Source: Ceratobasidium sp. AG-K (taxonomy: Eukaryota; Basidiomycota; Agaricomycetes; Cantharellales; Ceratobasidiaceae). From it: 64,000 bases of DNA. Below the pieces are notes generated by a model. The model did no database searches. It was not told where the DNA came from and saw only the letters and a list, made by a program, of their open reading frames with translations. This document shows, piece by piece, positions 48,605 to 61,982 of this stretch. The stretch spans positions 124,001 through 188,000 of the forward strand of contig JAWNGF010000017.1 of assembly GCA_037039685.1 (NCBI GenBank), given 5' to 3'. Made by a program: the position numbers and the translations under genes. Position 1 is the stretch's first letter, and every line of letters starts with the position of its first letter.

Positions 48605-48819
48605 AGTTTCTTATCAATGTTTATTTTGGTACTGTCTTAATTAGTTCTGAAAGCGTGTATCATACTCCACGGCTCAAGTCATTTGGGTTGGCACACTTTC
48701 ATCAACACGGTTAAGTTATCTCACAGCCAAGGGATTATTCACCAATCACCACTTATTGCAGCCTGGAGGTTGTAAGCTGCCGTTTCTGAGCATGGGCGGA
48801 GTGTCTCACAATGGGTCGC

Positions 48820-49640
48820 AAGGTGCACAATGCGAACGGCGGTCGGGAGCTGGTCTCAATCTCAGATGAACAATGAGTAGGGCATAGCGCCCTCAGGCAA
48901 TCACCATGCGCATCACACGAACTGCGGTCGAGAGATGCCTTATGGGTAGAACCGCTCCAGCTGGAGTACAATATGCGACCAAGGGCATCAGATGTACAAT
49001 GGGTTACTGCGGTCGAGAGGTGCTTGCAGGCAAACCCACCCCAGCAGGAGTGGAAGATGTATCCTGAGGTGCCTGGCGCGCAATGCGTACCGCGGCCGAA
49101 GCATGCGTGTGGGAACGCTTCCCGCATCAGGGACAAAACGGCTACCATAGACATATAACGCATAGTGCATATCGTGGTTAAGAGGTGCTTGCAGCCGACC
49201 GCATCCTTACGCACCAGGCGCACAGTGCGTACTGCGGTCGCAGCATATGTGTGGGAACGCTTGCCGCATCAGAGACAAACCAGCTACCATAGACATATAA
49301 TGCATCGTACATATAGTTGTTGTGAGGTGCTCGCATGCAGACACATTCGTGGGCACCGGGTGCACATTGCGTACGGCGGTCGCAGCATGCCTGTAGGGAC
49401 TCTTGCCGCATCAGAGACGAAACGGCTACCACAGATATGTAATGCATTGTCCATACATTGGTTCAGGGGTGCTTGCAGGCACACACGTCTTTAGGCACCG
49501 GGCGCACATTGCGTACTGCGGTCGCAGCATGCATGTAGGAATGCTTGCCGCCTCAGAGACAAAACGGCAAACATAGCCATATAACGCATGGTACATATCG
49601 TGGTTGAGAGGTGCTCGCAAGCAGTCCTACCTAGACAACC
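48820..49640 (+). repeat. Degenerate 142 bp tandem repeat, about 4-5 copies
   Basis: The landmark TACTGCGGTCGCAGCAT (with variants) occurs at about 49088, 49230, 49372 and 49514, spaced 142 bp. Between them a second block of the type GTTGAGAGGTGCTTGCAGGC recurs. Older copies reach back to 48834. The landmark differs by one base from the dispersed motif TACTCCGGTCGCA found at 54-63 kb. Confidence 0.75.
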
Positions 49641-52600
49641 ATGGACTGTGCTTCACTACAAACTAGGCGGATAAAGCGAACTGCAATCGGGGAATGCTCG
49701 CGACCCTTCTTTTGCAGCTCCGTCATAGGAGCTCCAATAAACAAGACATGTGATGCGAACTGCGGTCGGGACCTGCTTGCGGGCAACGAACGGTCCCCGA
49801 TGAAGAACTAGATGAGGCATTACTCTAGGAGAAGGTTGCATTCGACATATGGTGGCCGTGAGATGCAACACGGTTCAACTCTGTTCTAAGGCTTACCCAA
49901 GAGCTGAATGTACACAATGATATATGTCTACTAACTGCGGTGTTTGTTTCACGTATCTATATAATCCCCTCAGTCTTAGAAGGACTCCTCCCGACCCCCT
50001 CCATCACTTTTAAATGCTTTATTTGTAGCCAGCGGCAAATGGCTCTCTGCTCGGCTGATACCCGAGTACTTTATATATATAGTGAATGCGTGCAGCAAAC
50101 TCTTCGTTGATACATACAATCCACCGTCTATTCACTCGTGTGATTATATACATTGTTTTGCCACAGCATGTTTGGTAACGGGAGCTTTGCAATCAATCAT
50201 CTTCCTCTCGAGCAGCTGCAGTACCGAATTATGCAGGGCACAAGCGTTGGGCTTTGCATTCTGGCTTATCTTCGGCCAGGGCTAGATAGCAGCCTAGGAA
50301 TAACTGATTGGGGCGCTTTTGCGGGTTGTGCACATCACCTACCTGACGGTGATAAATGTATATGTGGCGTCGCTCCGACGATGCGGTCAGCCTTTGGACA
50401 CGCATATAGTCGCCATTCATACCAGGAACCCAGCTCCCTAATTGTCAAATATGATTCGGCGGCTTTCTTGTATTGTTGATCAGCCAGAAGCGTCCATGGG
50501 AACTCGAGCCCTGATTCCGGCTCCCGAATGGAAAGCTCAAGATGCCGCTATCGTTAGCGATGAGTCGAATTAACAACGAAGAAGAAACCCACCCTGTGCC
50601 AGGGTCGGTCAGGACCATTTTTCGACTCAGTTACAGCCTACCGAGCACTGAGTCAAGCGATGATACACCCTTCACGCATGAGCCGAGTACGATACCACCA
50701 TGCCAGCTACACTACCATTGTCCAATACATAGTTTGAACACCTGAAATGGACTTACAAAGCCCGTCCGAGCGCTCGAGCGCGATGCTGAGACCCCCGCGG
50801 GAATTGTCGCACGACAGCCCTGTAAGAGCCCAAAGAGACGCACTCTGACTCGGCAGAATAGATTGTGAATGCTGAAGGCTGACCTGAGTGGACTATGTCC
50901 TTGCCCGACGTGGACTCAAGTTTGATAAAGCCAAATTGTTTGCAAAGCGACCCAACGATCTGAAAGTGAAGGCATCGAACCCAACGGGTTAATATGCGAG
51001 CTCGATGACAGCTAAGCGTTCAGCGACAACCAATACGGGGACGTGCTAAGGTACTTACGAGACGGAACATATAGTCCCGAGGTGCCGGGGCAGGCATCAG
51101 GAGCCACCATCGGGTCCTAGACAAACCCCTCGTGTGATCCTCAAGGAAACCGACGACGAGAACGACAATAACTCGGCGACTCGGTTCCTTCCCAACAGTG
51201 ATCTGAGACCAGTAAGAGCGCTACACCTTCGGGCAAGGGTAAAAAAGGCAACACATCCAAGAAATCGAAGTAACAATCAAGTAAAAACGTACCAAAAACG
51301 TACCCGAGCCAGGCACGGAGCCCTCGAGGCAACCTGATAGACACCGCCAGGCCCCAAGAGCGGCGGGTACCTCGAGCTATTAATAGACGGCAAGAACGCT
51401 CGTCTTGCGAGTATGCCTACCGCGAGAGGACGGATCTGAACACTCACTGTCCGAATCCCAGGAAATAGCCGCCAATACTTACTAACCTCGTCAATGGCAA
51501 CATCAGCCAGATTTCGATGTGATTCGCAAACGGATCGAGCAATTTGACGATGGATGTAGGCGGAGCAAACTTAAAACACCCCAGTCACTGGTTGAATAAT
51601 CGCCGAGAGCAAGCCCGTCGCAACATGAGTTTGGACAGTCTAAACGAATTTTCGGGTGGTGGTCAAAGCGGTAAGCACGGCCGTGATCGAGCAGAGGGAC
51701 AACGCACTTCCAGGAAGTTGGGTCGGGGTCAGAAAGAGCTGAAGGCGCAGCGGCCAGGTTAAGACTGACCCTGTTGACTGCACGTCAACAGGTACTAATT
51801 CGAGCCCAGACTCAGAACGAGCCCGTTGCAATCAGGGTTCAGACAGTTGGAACAAGTTGTTGAATGGTCCAAGCAGCAAGTGCAGTCGCAATCGAGCAGA
51901 GAAATTGCGCAATTCCAGGGAAACAGACTCGCAGCTCAAACGAAGCCAAGAATGCTAAGCAACGAGATGATTACCGAGTCGAAGTGAGAGCTGCCAAGTT
52001 GGGACCCGAAGAGAAGGTCCAAGTATTGTTAGTAGTTGTAGTGTGGCGCATCAGTAGGGGATTGTTTAAGACCGAAGCTGTGCTAAGGCGCTAGCGAATA
52101 ATGACACCGTATCTGATTGAGTGACACGTGCCATATCTCTTCTCCGAATCGATCACGAGCCGACATTGGGCCAGGTATGGCAGGCTTCTACATATACTGG
52201 AACATGGCAGCAGTAGCAGGCTCCTCCCTGTTTGCACAGAATCTGTATATATTAGTATCGAAGATATACATATTGCATTTTGTATAGAAGGAATTGTGCA
52301 GAATTACTCGAAACGACGAAGTCTGTATATAAATGGTAATACAAGCAGAAGGGTGTGACGCGGCCGGGTGACCCCGAAGCGCCAAGCAGTTGGATACTAA
52401 GTGCTTGCACCCACTCGTGTGTCCCGTACGCCGTATGCAAGACCACTCTGTGATCATCGGCCGGACCTTGACCAACAGCTCAACGCCCTATACGTAAGAA
52501 GCCTCATGCAGGCATCAAACATGCACAATCAATCGGGCAAGCCATTGCTTTTTGAGCCTCCTCGAGTGGATGTATGCGTGATGTTTAGCGAGGTTGTAAC

Positions 52601-53004
52601 CTCCCCTGTTGACGATCTGGGGTAAGATCAGGTCGCGTACAACAGTCTAGAATTGGTGTGTGACGTTGACGACTCACGGTGAAAGTCGCTGCGAGAAGCC
52701 GCGTGAGTTTAGCTACGCTGTGCCTAGCTCGTGAGCTCCACGACTTGGGCAGCGTGTCTTTTCAATAAAACTTTTGTATGCTAATAGTTCGGCGTACGAT
52801 CTAAGGCATTACACGCTGCACGGAGTGGGCTTCTCGAGCGAGAATTGATCAATACGTATGAAGGCCATCTAACTTGCATCGGAGACGTCCAAATCGGGGA
52901 TTGGCCTCCCATAGATACTTTTCCCCGTGAGCGAGCTTGGTGGTTTAAAGAGGGAAAATCCTCTCTCGCAAGCTTGTTTCGACATCCCCTTCTGTGTCGA
53001 CTTA
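49641..53004. other. Gene-poor stretch, possible decayed retroelement
   Basis: Only short frames are found. Sequence at 51540-51770 encodes a basic Arg/Gln-rich stretch (NRREQARRNMSLDSL), and 52600-52800 has an AATAAAACTTT polyadenylation-like word in an LTR-like setting. Neither is enough to name an element. No conserved protein domain was seen on either strand. Confidence 0.35.
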
Positions 53005-56000
53005 ATGGCGCCGGTTAACCTCACGTTTGCGACACTGGTACATCGCTTTGCGGAACACGAAGTACCCCCCGACGACCAGCCATGGAACTTCTTTCCATTC
53101 TCCAACCCCGTCTTTTGTGAGAACGCCGGTATTCCCTCCGTGGAGATTGGCCTGTCGCAACCTCCTAGCGGCAAATTTGGTAGCTTAGTCGGTCCTGCTG
53201 TGCGTCGGCAATGGCCAAAGAGAGTTGAAGGCGCGCTGGAGTTCCTTAGACATTGCGATGAACAACGGCGCCGAATGAAGCAGGCGAACAAGAAGTTTTC
53301 GATGGAGTCATTTCAGATCATTATGAGGAGAGCACCGAGGGTAGACGACTGGAACTGGCTCGCCACGCAATTTTTTAGCGTACCGGGCGGTCTATATGCG
53401 AAGCTCAAAGACCTCATGCGGGACCATGGATGCGATGCGGAGGAAGCATATCGGGCAATTCGAGAGGACAAGGTGGGTATAATTTCAAACAAATCTTCCA
53501 ATAGCTTACATTCTACAAAATTACTACTAAGATATATCGATTGGGGGACAAATTTAAAGAGTCTGATGTGAAAGAAACTACAAAATACGACGACGTGTTC
53601 CTGGCGGCTCGGGAGCCGCTCGGTCGTTCGCTGTTGGGTGATATGAACGGCAATGGGCGTCTTCCGGTTAGGTGAGTGAGCTGGTAACGCGACACTGTTT
53701 GAGCACTAACTCCTTGCCGTCCGCCCGAGCAGAGCGTTCCCGCTTGTTCGTGCGCTGACATTCAGGTTCTTTGAGACTGGGTCCCGGACCTTGAGGGGTA
53801 ACCTCGGCAAGCTCAAAGAGTTTGAAACGATGCTTGTCCAATGCTATGCCGGTGAGTAAACCCAAAATAGCACGGCGATGATGGGCTCACAGATTCCAGA
53901 CGCGCAAGCTAAGCCAGGCTACCGGATACTGCAGAAGGCGATAGGCTTGTTCGGCAAGGTCGTCAGCCTGCAACGTGTGATGGGTATCACCGAGAAAGAA
54001 GAAGAGGAGGTAGTGTGGCGCCTCAAGCTTGACACGCTGATGGAGACCTTGGGTCGAAAACGAGAGGGGAATAGAAGTGAGTATGGTCGCGTTAACCTAC
54101 ATACCAAAGCTGAGCGACCTTACCAGCGGTGCGAACCAAGGCGACACACCCACTGGCACGTCTGGTCTCAGAAGAAGACCTAGATAAGGCGTGGAAGTTT
54201 TATCGCGAGCAGATTTGGCGACCGAGCGATCCGACATTAACCGAATCGCAGGTGGATGCCTGCACTGACGATCTGTTCGAAGGGCCGCTCAAGGGAATGA
54301 ACGACTTCCCGCTCAATGCTGGAGTGGAAAAGTGGTCCAGCAGGTCGCCGGCCGAGATCAAGACAATGCTTGGAATCCCCGAAGAGGGATTGCCGGGCTG
54401 CGCTCGTGGACCAGATGGGAAGTTGGCAAGGGAGCCGATGGGGCACCAGTGGGCTGCTGTCCTTGAATTGGTCAACCGATCGTTTACCGAGGATGGTGGG
54501 GAAGGCGATCCGACGGTGTTGGCGGACGAGGTCGGTATGGGGAAAACGGTCCAAGTGATTGTATTCATCCAGGTGCTTTGGCATCTAAAGTCGCTCCAGC
54601 GGCTGGACAAGGAGCAGCCGCTCGAGGTGGGAACCCGATGGCCGGCATTCCTAGGTAAGTGATCCCCCGGGATGAGGAGCATATCGTGCTGACAGAGATT
54701 GTCACTTGCCTAACCACAACTCGCGTACTCCGGTCGCATCTCTCACACGGAACACCGGTTTAACCTGTTTGGCCACGCATATACCCCCTCCAACTGCACA
54801 CCATCGTCACAACCTTTGTACTCCGGTCGCAACCCTGGTGTCAAATATATCCGTCCAACTGGTTCTGCTCGGCATACTGACGCTTTGGCGTGGTATCAAA
54901 TTTACTCACACATAACTGCCGTACTCCGGTCGCAAACGACGCAATTGGCCATGGCATTGTCTGTGGACAGGCTCCCGCACGTCGTTCATGGGCCGAGGTG
55001 CTATTCCCGCCCTTCCGACGCTAATTGTCGTACCCCAGACCTTGCGTGTCCAGTGGACGTCCGAGCTCGATACCTGGCTCTCCCCGACAGCCTGCCATAT
55101 CCTCAACTATCGCGGTAATGACACTGAACGCAAGATCTTTTTCGAGCCTCGATCCCTGTATGCTCAAGCAATGGAGCGAGACCATTCCGAGAGGACAATA
55201 ATTCTCGCCGAAGCCCCAGTAAGTACGTCCCTTGTTCAAACGGCAGAGCGCTGACTGGCCATCCAGTCGGTGCAATTCGAGGGTCGCTCGCTTCTGCTGC
55301 AAAACGGCAACCGAGCACGGGCAGAGCCAAGTACGGGCCCCCGCAACTTGATCACGAAAACGATCTTTGCCCACAACTACTTGCTTGGAGTGTTGGACGA
55401 AGCACATATGTACCGAAACTGGGGGTTCAATTACCGTTCTATGCTGACACTCATGTCTCGATGTCGCCAGCGTATGTTACTCACTGCAACGCCGCTATTC
55501 ACGCAGCCGCGGGTAAGTAAACTTCAGTTTTGACTCGGGATGTTGATAATTATGCAGCTTCAACTAACCATACTATATGCGTAGGATCTCCTCCACCTCG
55601 GCCGCATCGCGAGAGCTCGACGCTTCATTGGCTCCGCCGGCGAGGAGCTCACCAAGGCCGTCGAGAAGCAGTTCAAAGAGAGCGGGAAGCAGTGGGAGAC
55701 AGAGGAGGAGCAGGGAACCCTTCGCGAATTTCTTCAGTCACTCCGAGGGTCGACCGCCTCCGATTCTGAGTCCGACGCCTCAATAGTTGACATAGACGTG
55801 GCGGGCCTCGACTTGCAAACTTACGGGCGTTCTGGGCCACCCGAAATGGCTTGATTCTGCTTCGCTCGGCTTTACAGGACTATGTCATTCGGCGCGACGA
55901 TCGATCCAAGGACTGGGAGGGCAAGCCGCTACTGGGGCTGCAGCCGAAGGTCGACATTATGTCTCCAATCAAGTTGACCGAGAGTACCCAGGCGGCCGTC

Positions 56001-58575
56001 AGCCGTGAAACAGATACAAAAGAGAAAAGGTACGATCCCCACCTGAGTCTAACACACTGTAATGGTTCCTGACTTTCCCAATTAATTCAGGAAGTCTGCT
56101 CGCATGGATATGAGTGTGAGTTCATTTGCATACGCCCTTGTTATCAGCTAATTGTCCTCGCAGGGCTTTTTCACGCGGCTCAAGAAAATCCTTGTGCATC
56201 CTGCGCTGGCAAAACAACGGCCGTCCCACGTTTCGCCCGAAGAGCACGTCCAGAACCTATTCCCGACGTTGGAGGATTATAAGGCGGACCCTTCTGCCAA
56301 GATCGACCGGCTCCTATGCATCCTACAGCATCATCTCGGCGAATCGCAGGCCGATGAACCCCCGCTGGCTTGGGACGAGGAAGGCAACGAGGTTCCCTCC
56401 CCGGTGTTACCCCAGGCCGGCCCGAAGCCGACGGCACCGTCCCAACGCCGCAAAGCTGTAGTGTACTGTCATCTCTCATCGAGCTGGGTTCTCGTGGCGC
56501 ATGTAAGTTTATGTTCGCAACCTGATCAGTGTGGAGCTAATACAATAACCGGGCATAGATACTGAAACTACAAGGCATCCCAAGCGTTCGAGTAAACGGA
56601 TCGATGGACGCCAATCAGCGAGCCGCTGCAGTTGAAGAGTTTCAGTTCGACGATGGTCCTGATGTTATAATGCTGAGTGATGTCGGGGCTACGGGGTTGA
56701 ACCTCCAGAGAGGTTCGATTGTTGTGTATGTGGTAAGTGTAAATTTACTTTCATTCATAGGCTATATGCGTCATATTACAAGCTTATAACTGACTACAAT
56801 CTGACAGGACCACCCCTGGTCTGCCTCCGAGGCGCAGCAAATCGAGGGCCGAGTCCAGCGTCGCGGACAGCTGCGCCAGGTTTACGTGTACCGAATCATG
56901 GCCCCGGGTACGCCCGACGAGTATCTCCTGGGCTATGCCAGCGGCAAGAAGATGATGATGGAGATCTTCACGAAACACCTGGAGACGGAGGGGATGCCAG
57001 GCTTTGAGTTCGAACTTGATGAGGTCGGGTTAGGAGATTGCCTGGATCTCGAAGCAGAAGAGGCACCTGCACGCCGGTCAAGAGTCGAGGGCCGCCCATC
57101 GAAAGCCGAGACAACTGATGACGAGGGGACAGTTGTTCCAAGCTCCGACGACGAGGAACCGACGCTGAAGCAAACGCAAAGGCCAAAGCCAAAACCAAAA
57201 CCAAAGCCGGAGCCGGAGCGAGAGCCGAAGGCCATCAAGACCAGGGCGAGCGGCAAGGCAGCAGCAGAGATCGACCCCGAGTTCCCGGAGCTAGGTAGAC
57301 GTCCTGGGGAGGGCACGAAGTCGCGCGTGAAGTGGGATGCAAAGCGCGAGAGGCTCAAGGAGAAGAAAGCCGCCGAGGAAGCTGTTCAAGAGCGCGAAGA
57401 GGTCAAACAACAGCGCCTGAAAGAGCGGGAACTTCGGACGGAGCGCAGCCAGCGCCTCCGAGACCAGCCGCCGTCCGAGTCCCGGCCGAAGGTCCAGCAG
57501 CAAGAAGGGGAAGTGGCATCGGCATCAGTGAAAGTCCAAGGCGCGAGCAAGGACAAGGCCAAGGGCAAAGCCAAGGCGACAGACCCAGCACCCATGACGC
57601 CTGCGGAACCCGCAGAGACCCCTCAAGCGTCCGAACTGGTCAGGCCAATGCATGATATCATGCTGGCAATGATAGCGGAAGGCCGATTGGACGTCGAGAC
57701 CGCACAAGGTATGCTCGCGCAAAGTGGGCAGGCGCCGCTCGATCCCTCGCTCCTCCCTTCTGCGAATGCGGCTTCTTCGTCTGCTGGGCTGTCTAGATCT
57801 GGGGTGCAGAATGAGGAACCCACCGGTACGTGGCACAACGCTCACTGGTATGATCGCACTACTAATTTTGAGTTGGGCGATGATAGATACAACGGCTGCT
57901 CTTGACCCAGACGTCGAGATGTTCTGGTCGGATTCCCCTCCATCGATTCGTTCCCCCCCACTGAAGCGTCCACGTCGTGAAGACGATGGACCTGCCAGTG
58001 GACTCAAATTACCTCATTCTCACGAATCGTTCATAACGCCACCCCCACACCAAGCGTCAACCCCTCGCCAAGAACCGACTGTCACGAGCTCGCAGATAGC
58101 GGAACCCGGCCATCTCTACGCCCCGAGTACGCAGGGAGGCGATGTCGACCTTCCACCGTCGTCACCAGTCCCGCTCACGCAGGGCACAAATCCTCCCTCG
58201 ACGCAACCGGAGTTCAATATCGGGTTCTTGCAGGGCGACAGCGATGGCCAGACCGACACATGGTCCCCGCAGTTGCAGGTTCTGCCGTCGGAGATAGCGG
58301 GCCGGGACCACGTCCTGGACAGTGTCGGCAGCCTTTCGATTACCCCCCGAGGCAGTGCTCCAGCACCGACGGCTAAAAAACGTCGACATCCCACAAATTC
58401 GAGCCCCTCGAATCAGCAGCCGCCATCGGAGGGAGATGACGTTCAGCAGACGGATGAGGAGCCCGTCGTCGAGCTCACGGCCGCAGACATACGTGCTGCC
58501 CAGGCACGAGCATTGAAGGCAAGTTTGAATCGTGGCGGGGGAAAGGGCCGAAAAGGACCAACGAAGCGACGATAG
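53005..58575 (+). CDS. SNF2-family ATPase / helicase-like protein
   Basis: About twelve exons; the start is the first in-frame ATG (53005). The N-terminal ~400 residues are unrecognised. The SNF2 core follows: LADEVGMGKTVQ (Walker A, about 54520), the LIVVP motif around 55025, LDEAH (about 55395), MLLTATPLF, VIRRDD..SKDW, VVYCHLSSSW (about 56460), VNGSMDANQR, SDVGATGLNLQ, and a motif VI of the form QQIEGRVQRRGQ. The ~560-residue C-terminal tail is charged and Pro-rich (KPKPKPKPEPER; KKRRHP), probably disordered and nuclear. The family moves nucleosomes or other DNA-bound proteins using ATP. The exon junction near 55750-55830 is uncertain: the frame changes and only a weak 47 nt intron (gtcgac...atag) repairs it. 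One intron (54654-54971) is unusually long and holds three copies of the dispersed 15 bp motif. Confidence 0.8.
54715..54935 (+). repeat. Three copies of the CGTACTCCGGTCGCA motif inside an SNF2 intron
   Basis: The motif lies at about 54723, 54818 and 54920, spaced about 100 bp, within a 318 nt intron where the other introns of the gene are near 50-60 nt. The spacing and motif match the arrays at 60.4-62.6 kb, so the intron probably gained a fragment of that repeat. Confidence 0.75.
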
Positions 58576-59017
58576 GGTCATGGAGATGTCTGAGAGCATA
58601 CGGACCTGAATACTGTACATAGATTGTGAATAAGTAGTACACTCAATGTCCTCATTCACTCTCGCCTGACTGCCGAACGTGGCCTTCGTACGGCGTACGC
58701 GACCAACGAGTGAAGGCCTGTATGCACCATGAGCTTGATGCATACCGCTTCTGACCGCTTGCTTTGCCAAGTACTCGAACCCCTGATGTTACCTGCTTCT
58801 GACGGCCCTTCATGATCCACACAGATCTATATTCTAACTCACGGCCGGAGTACGTGCAAGCCGGCTCGAGCCCAACGGCATATTAGCACTTACACATCCC
58901 GTCGCGAAAGCCAGAAATCTCAGTCACGTGACTCGTTACATTACCGCTACCAATCTCACACGCTAATTCAGAACTTCAACCACCCGTTTCAAACACTGCG
59001 ACCCTTGCCTCATCCCT
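58576..59017. other. Intergenic spacer
   Basis: 3' flank of the SNF2 gene and promoter of the next gene. One partial copy of the dispersed motif (GGCCGGAGTACGTGCA) lies at about 58843 and a TCACGTGACT at about 58921. No gene is seen. Confidence 0.45.
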
Positions 59018-59607
59018 ATGGCTGCGATCCCACCCTTCGTCCTCGCTATCGAAAACTCTGCCCCTTCCTTTGATGACTACGTGCGTCGAGTACTTGAGAT
59101 GAATCCTGACCTCCCAGCCAACCAGCTGCCCCCGATCTGGGCTCTTCAGCCCATAATCACGCAATGGCACGAAGAGCGTGTTCGGGAGATTCGTCGCGGG
59201 GGATATCTTGCGTATCGCAGGACCAGCTTCTGCCTTGGCTACGCTATACACTGTGTGTCCGGAGAGCTCTTCCGCAACGGCAACGAGGCGAACGAGATGT
59301 ACGACTTGGCGTATGCACGCGCCGTCCAGCTGATGCCCTTCTTCCGGGCTCGTATCGACCAGGATATCGAGCAAGCAATCGTACGCGAGGTTCGGCGATT
59401 CGAGATTGATTGTAAGTATCTTGTCAGCTTCTCTTGCCGCCGTTTTGCGTGATTGAAACCAATGATTCGTTAGTACTCGTCGCGCAAACCCTCTGCGAAG
59501 ATACTAACGATGAACTGACCGATGACATGGAGTCTGTCTACACTAATGAGTCGACTGCTGTCTCTGAGTCCCTCGACAGCAACGATACGATTAGCGATGT
59601 CGATTGA
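59018..59607 (+). CDS. Small acidic protein of unknown function
   Basis: Two exons: 59018 to about 59412, and after a 62 nt intron about 59475-59607, joining in frame to about 175 residues. The N-terminal 130 residues look folded and mostly helical (SFDDYVRRVLEMNPDLPANQ, ITQWHEERVREIRRGGYLAY, AYARAVQLMPFFRARIDQDI). The C-terminal 45 are acidic and Ser/Thr-rich (DDMESVYTNESTAV). I know no family for it. There is no signal peptide or membrane segment. The good splice junction and even coding character support a real gene. Confidence 0.6.
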
Positions 59608-60571
59608 TTTGGTAGGCTATTTTTTTTTGGCTCTCGCGTATACTTTTGACTAATTTTTTTGCGGTTCAGTCTTACTGCCTTGGCCTTTGCTTTGCTGGTC
59701 CCAACGGACAAGTACTCGTTTTTGTATATAGTATTTACGCTGTTGTTCATTGCCCTGATGTATATAATACCGTTTTAGCAAGTCTACCGATCGGATCAAT
59801 CATTCCGTATCATCGACTGCTGTTGACTCTCAATCGGTCAGTCGGGCTGCTCCACCTCCTCATCATCCAAAAAAATTAAACAATCAAGAGAGTGCGTTGA
59901 TAACACTACAAAAGCTGGGAAATTCCCCCTCATTACCAAAGATTTTGTTCACGTTACGATGTTCTTTATGATGTTGGATCAATTACTGCCAATACATACA
60001 TGTGTGACTAGGCTCTCCCTGACATGTGTGTATGCGTGCCTGCTAGATCCTACTGTGCTTGATTGCTCACCTCCGAGTGGTAGCGTATAGCCTGTATATA
60101 CTGGTTTTTGATGCTACTATACATTTTGCACGTATTTATTTATGTATCTACACATGTCTCCTGCATAATTCATTACTCGCTCCGTCTGTCACGTTGGTCG
60201 AGCACGATATCCACTCCTTTGCTTGTCGAGGAGTTCTCCTGATTGTTTTGGATTTGTTTTAGGCGCATATATGCGTGTATCCTTGCAACTTTACTCCACT
60301 AGGATGTACGTGCGCATATTGGCCATTTCTCAATTCCAGTTGCTATATTGTTTTCTTGGCCACTAAAAACCGTTATGGAGCAGACCTGCTCCGGGATTGT
60401 TGGGTAATACGCACTGGGCGCCAGCACAGCTGGTAAGCTCCGCTTTTGGGCACGCCTCGTCGAGTCGTGCCAGAGGCTGCGACCGGAGTATGCAACGGGT
60501 GAGTGGTTGGTACAATGGTACACTACACGAATGAGTGTGTGAGTCGGGCCAGGATTGCCTAGAAGTCCGCT
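59608..60571. other. AT-rich intergenic, then edge of the inverted-repeat region
   Basis: No gene is supported. Sequence is T-rich to about 60300. The first copies of the dispersed motif appear at about 60476 (GCGACCGGAGTATGC). Confidence 0.45.
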
Positions 60572-61706
60572 TACTCCGGTCGCAAGCCATCTGAGGAGGA
60601 GGGGCGGTACGGCCACTGGCTGGTGGAGTGCTACAGCTGGCGACCGGAGTACGCGAGTTGTACATGGGGCAGTAGCCAACAGATGGTGTGAAGACACACA
60701 CATGTGTGTTCTGCTGTCAGAGCCAGCAAGATGACCTTCAGACACGCCTGGTCCAGCCGTGGTGGAGGATGCGACCGGAGTACGCAAGGGGCAAGTGGTC
60801 GGCACAAGGGCCCACCACAGAGATGACTGGCTTAGTTTGGCCAGCGGCTATGCAGCTGTCTGCATACTCCGGTCGCAAGCCAGCAAAGGGGGAGAGCGGC
60901 AGAGCAACCGGCAGGTGGGTTGCTGCAGCGGGCGTACGGAGTACGCGAGTTGCCCAGGTGGCATTGGCCGATGGATGTGTGCAGACACACACATAGATAG
61001 AGTCTTACATGTACTTAGTAAATAAATAACTGACGATGCACGTTAGACATTGTATATGCGTGAGAAGTAGATGCTTAGAGGCATGGACCAGTCTGCGTCG
61101 TCCGGACATAAGCTGTAGGACCCACACGCATGCGCGTGTGCCGAATGCTGAGTTCCAACCTACAGCTTATGTCCGGACGACGCAGACTGGTCCATGCCTC
61201 TAAGCATCTACTTCTCACGCATATACAATGTCTAACGTGCATCGTCAGTTATTTATTTACTAAGTACATGTAAGACTCTATCTATGTGTGTGTCTGCACA
61301 CATCCATCGGCCAATGCCACCTGGGCAACTCGCGTACTCCGTACGCCCGCTGCAGCAACCCACCTGCCGGTTGCTCTGCCGCTCTCCCCCTTTGCTGGCT
61401 TGCGACCGGAGTATGCAGACAGCTGCATAGCCGCTGGCCAAACTAAGCCAGTCATCTCTGTGGTGGGCCCTTGTGCCGACCACTTGCCCCTTGCGTACTC
61501 CGGTCGCATCCTCCACCACGGCTGGACCAGGCGTGTCTGAAGGTCATCTTGCTGGCTCTGACAGCAGAACACACATGTGTGTGTCTTCACACCATCTGTT
61601 GGCTACTGCCCCATGTACAACTCGCGTACTCCGGTCGCCAGCTGTAGCACTCCACCAGCCAGTGGCCGTACCGCCCCTCCTCCTCAGATGGCTTGCGACC
61701 GGAGTA
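60572..61706. repeat. Near-perfect palindrome, 548 bp arms, 39 bp spacer
   Basis: The left arm is 60572-61119 and the right arm 61159-61706, centred at 61139. The frames on each arm translate identically, and every segment I compared matched. The arms contain six or seven copies of the 15 bp motif (for example GCGACCGGAGTACGC) in both orientations, 60-130 bp apart. The palindromic variant GCGTACGGAGTACGC occurs at about 60936. The spacer itself holds a small hairpin, CACACGCATGCGCGTGTG. The flanks outside the arms differ. Confidence 0.9.
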
Positions 61707-61982
61707 CGTGGACTGTTTGACACTCCCGGACCCGACTAACCCACTCATGTATGTGTTGGACCCTTGCACCGATCACTCGCCCCTTGCGTACTCTGGTCGC
61801 ATCCTCCACCACAGCCGGACCATGCGTGTCCGAAGGTGATCTTGCGAGCTCCCACTACAGAACACGCATACATGTGTCTGCAAACGTCCATTGGCTAATG
61901 GCGCTTGGGCAACCCATGTCCTCCGGTCGCAGGCTACTGCTGGGCAAAGGACGGTAATGCAACAGCATTGCAATGTACTGCA

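Noticed and set aside
60299..61739. Frames of 80-112 codons on both arms of the palindrome
   Set aside because: They are mirror images of the same repeat DNA, on both strands at once, with no recognisable domain.
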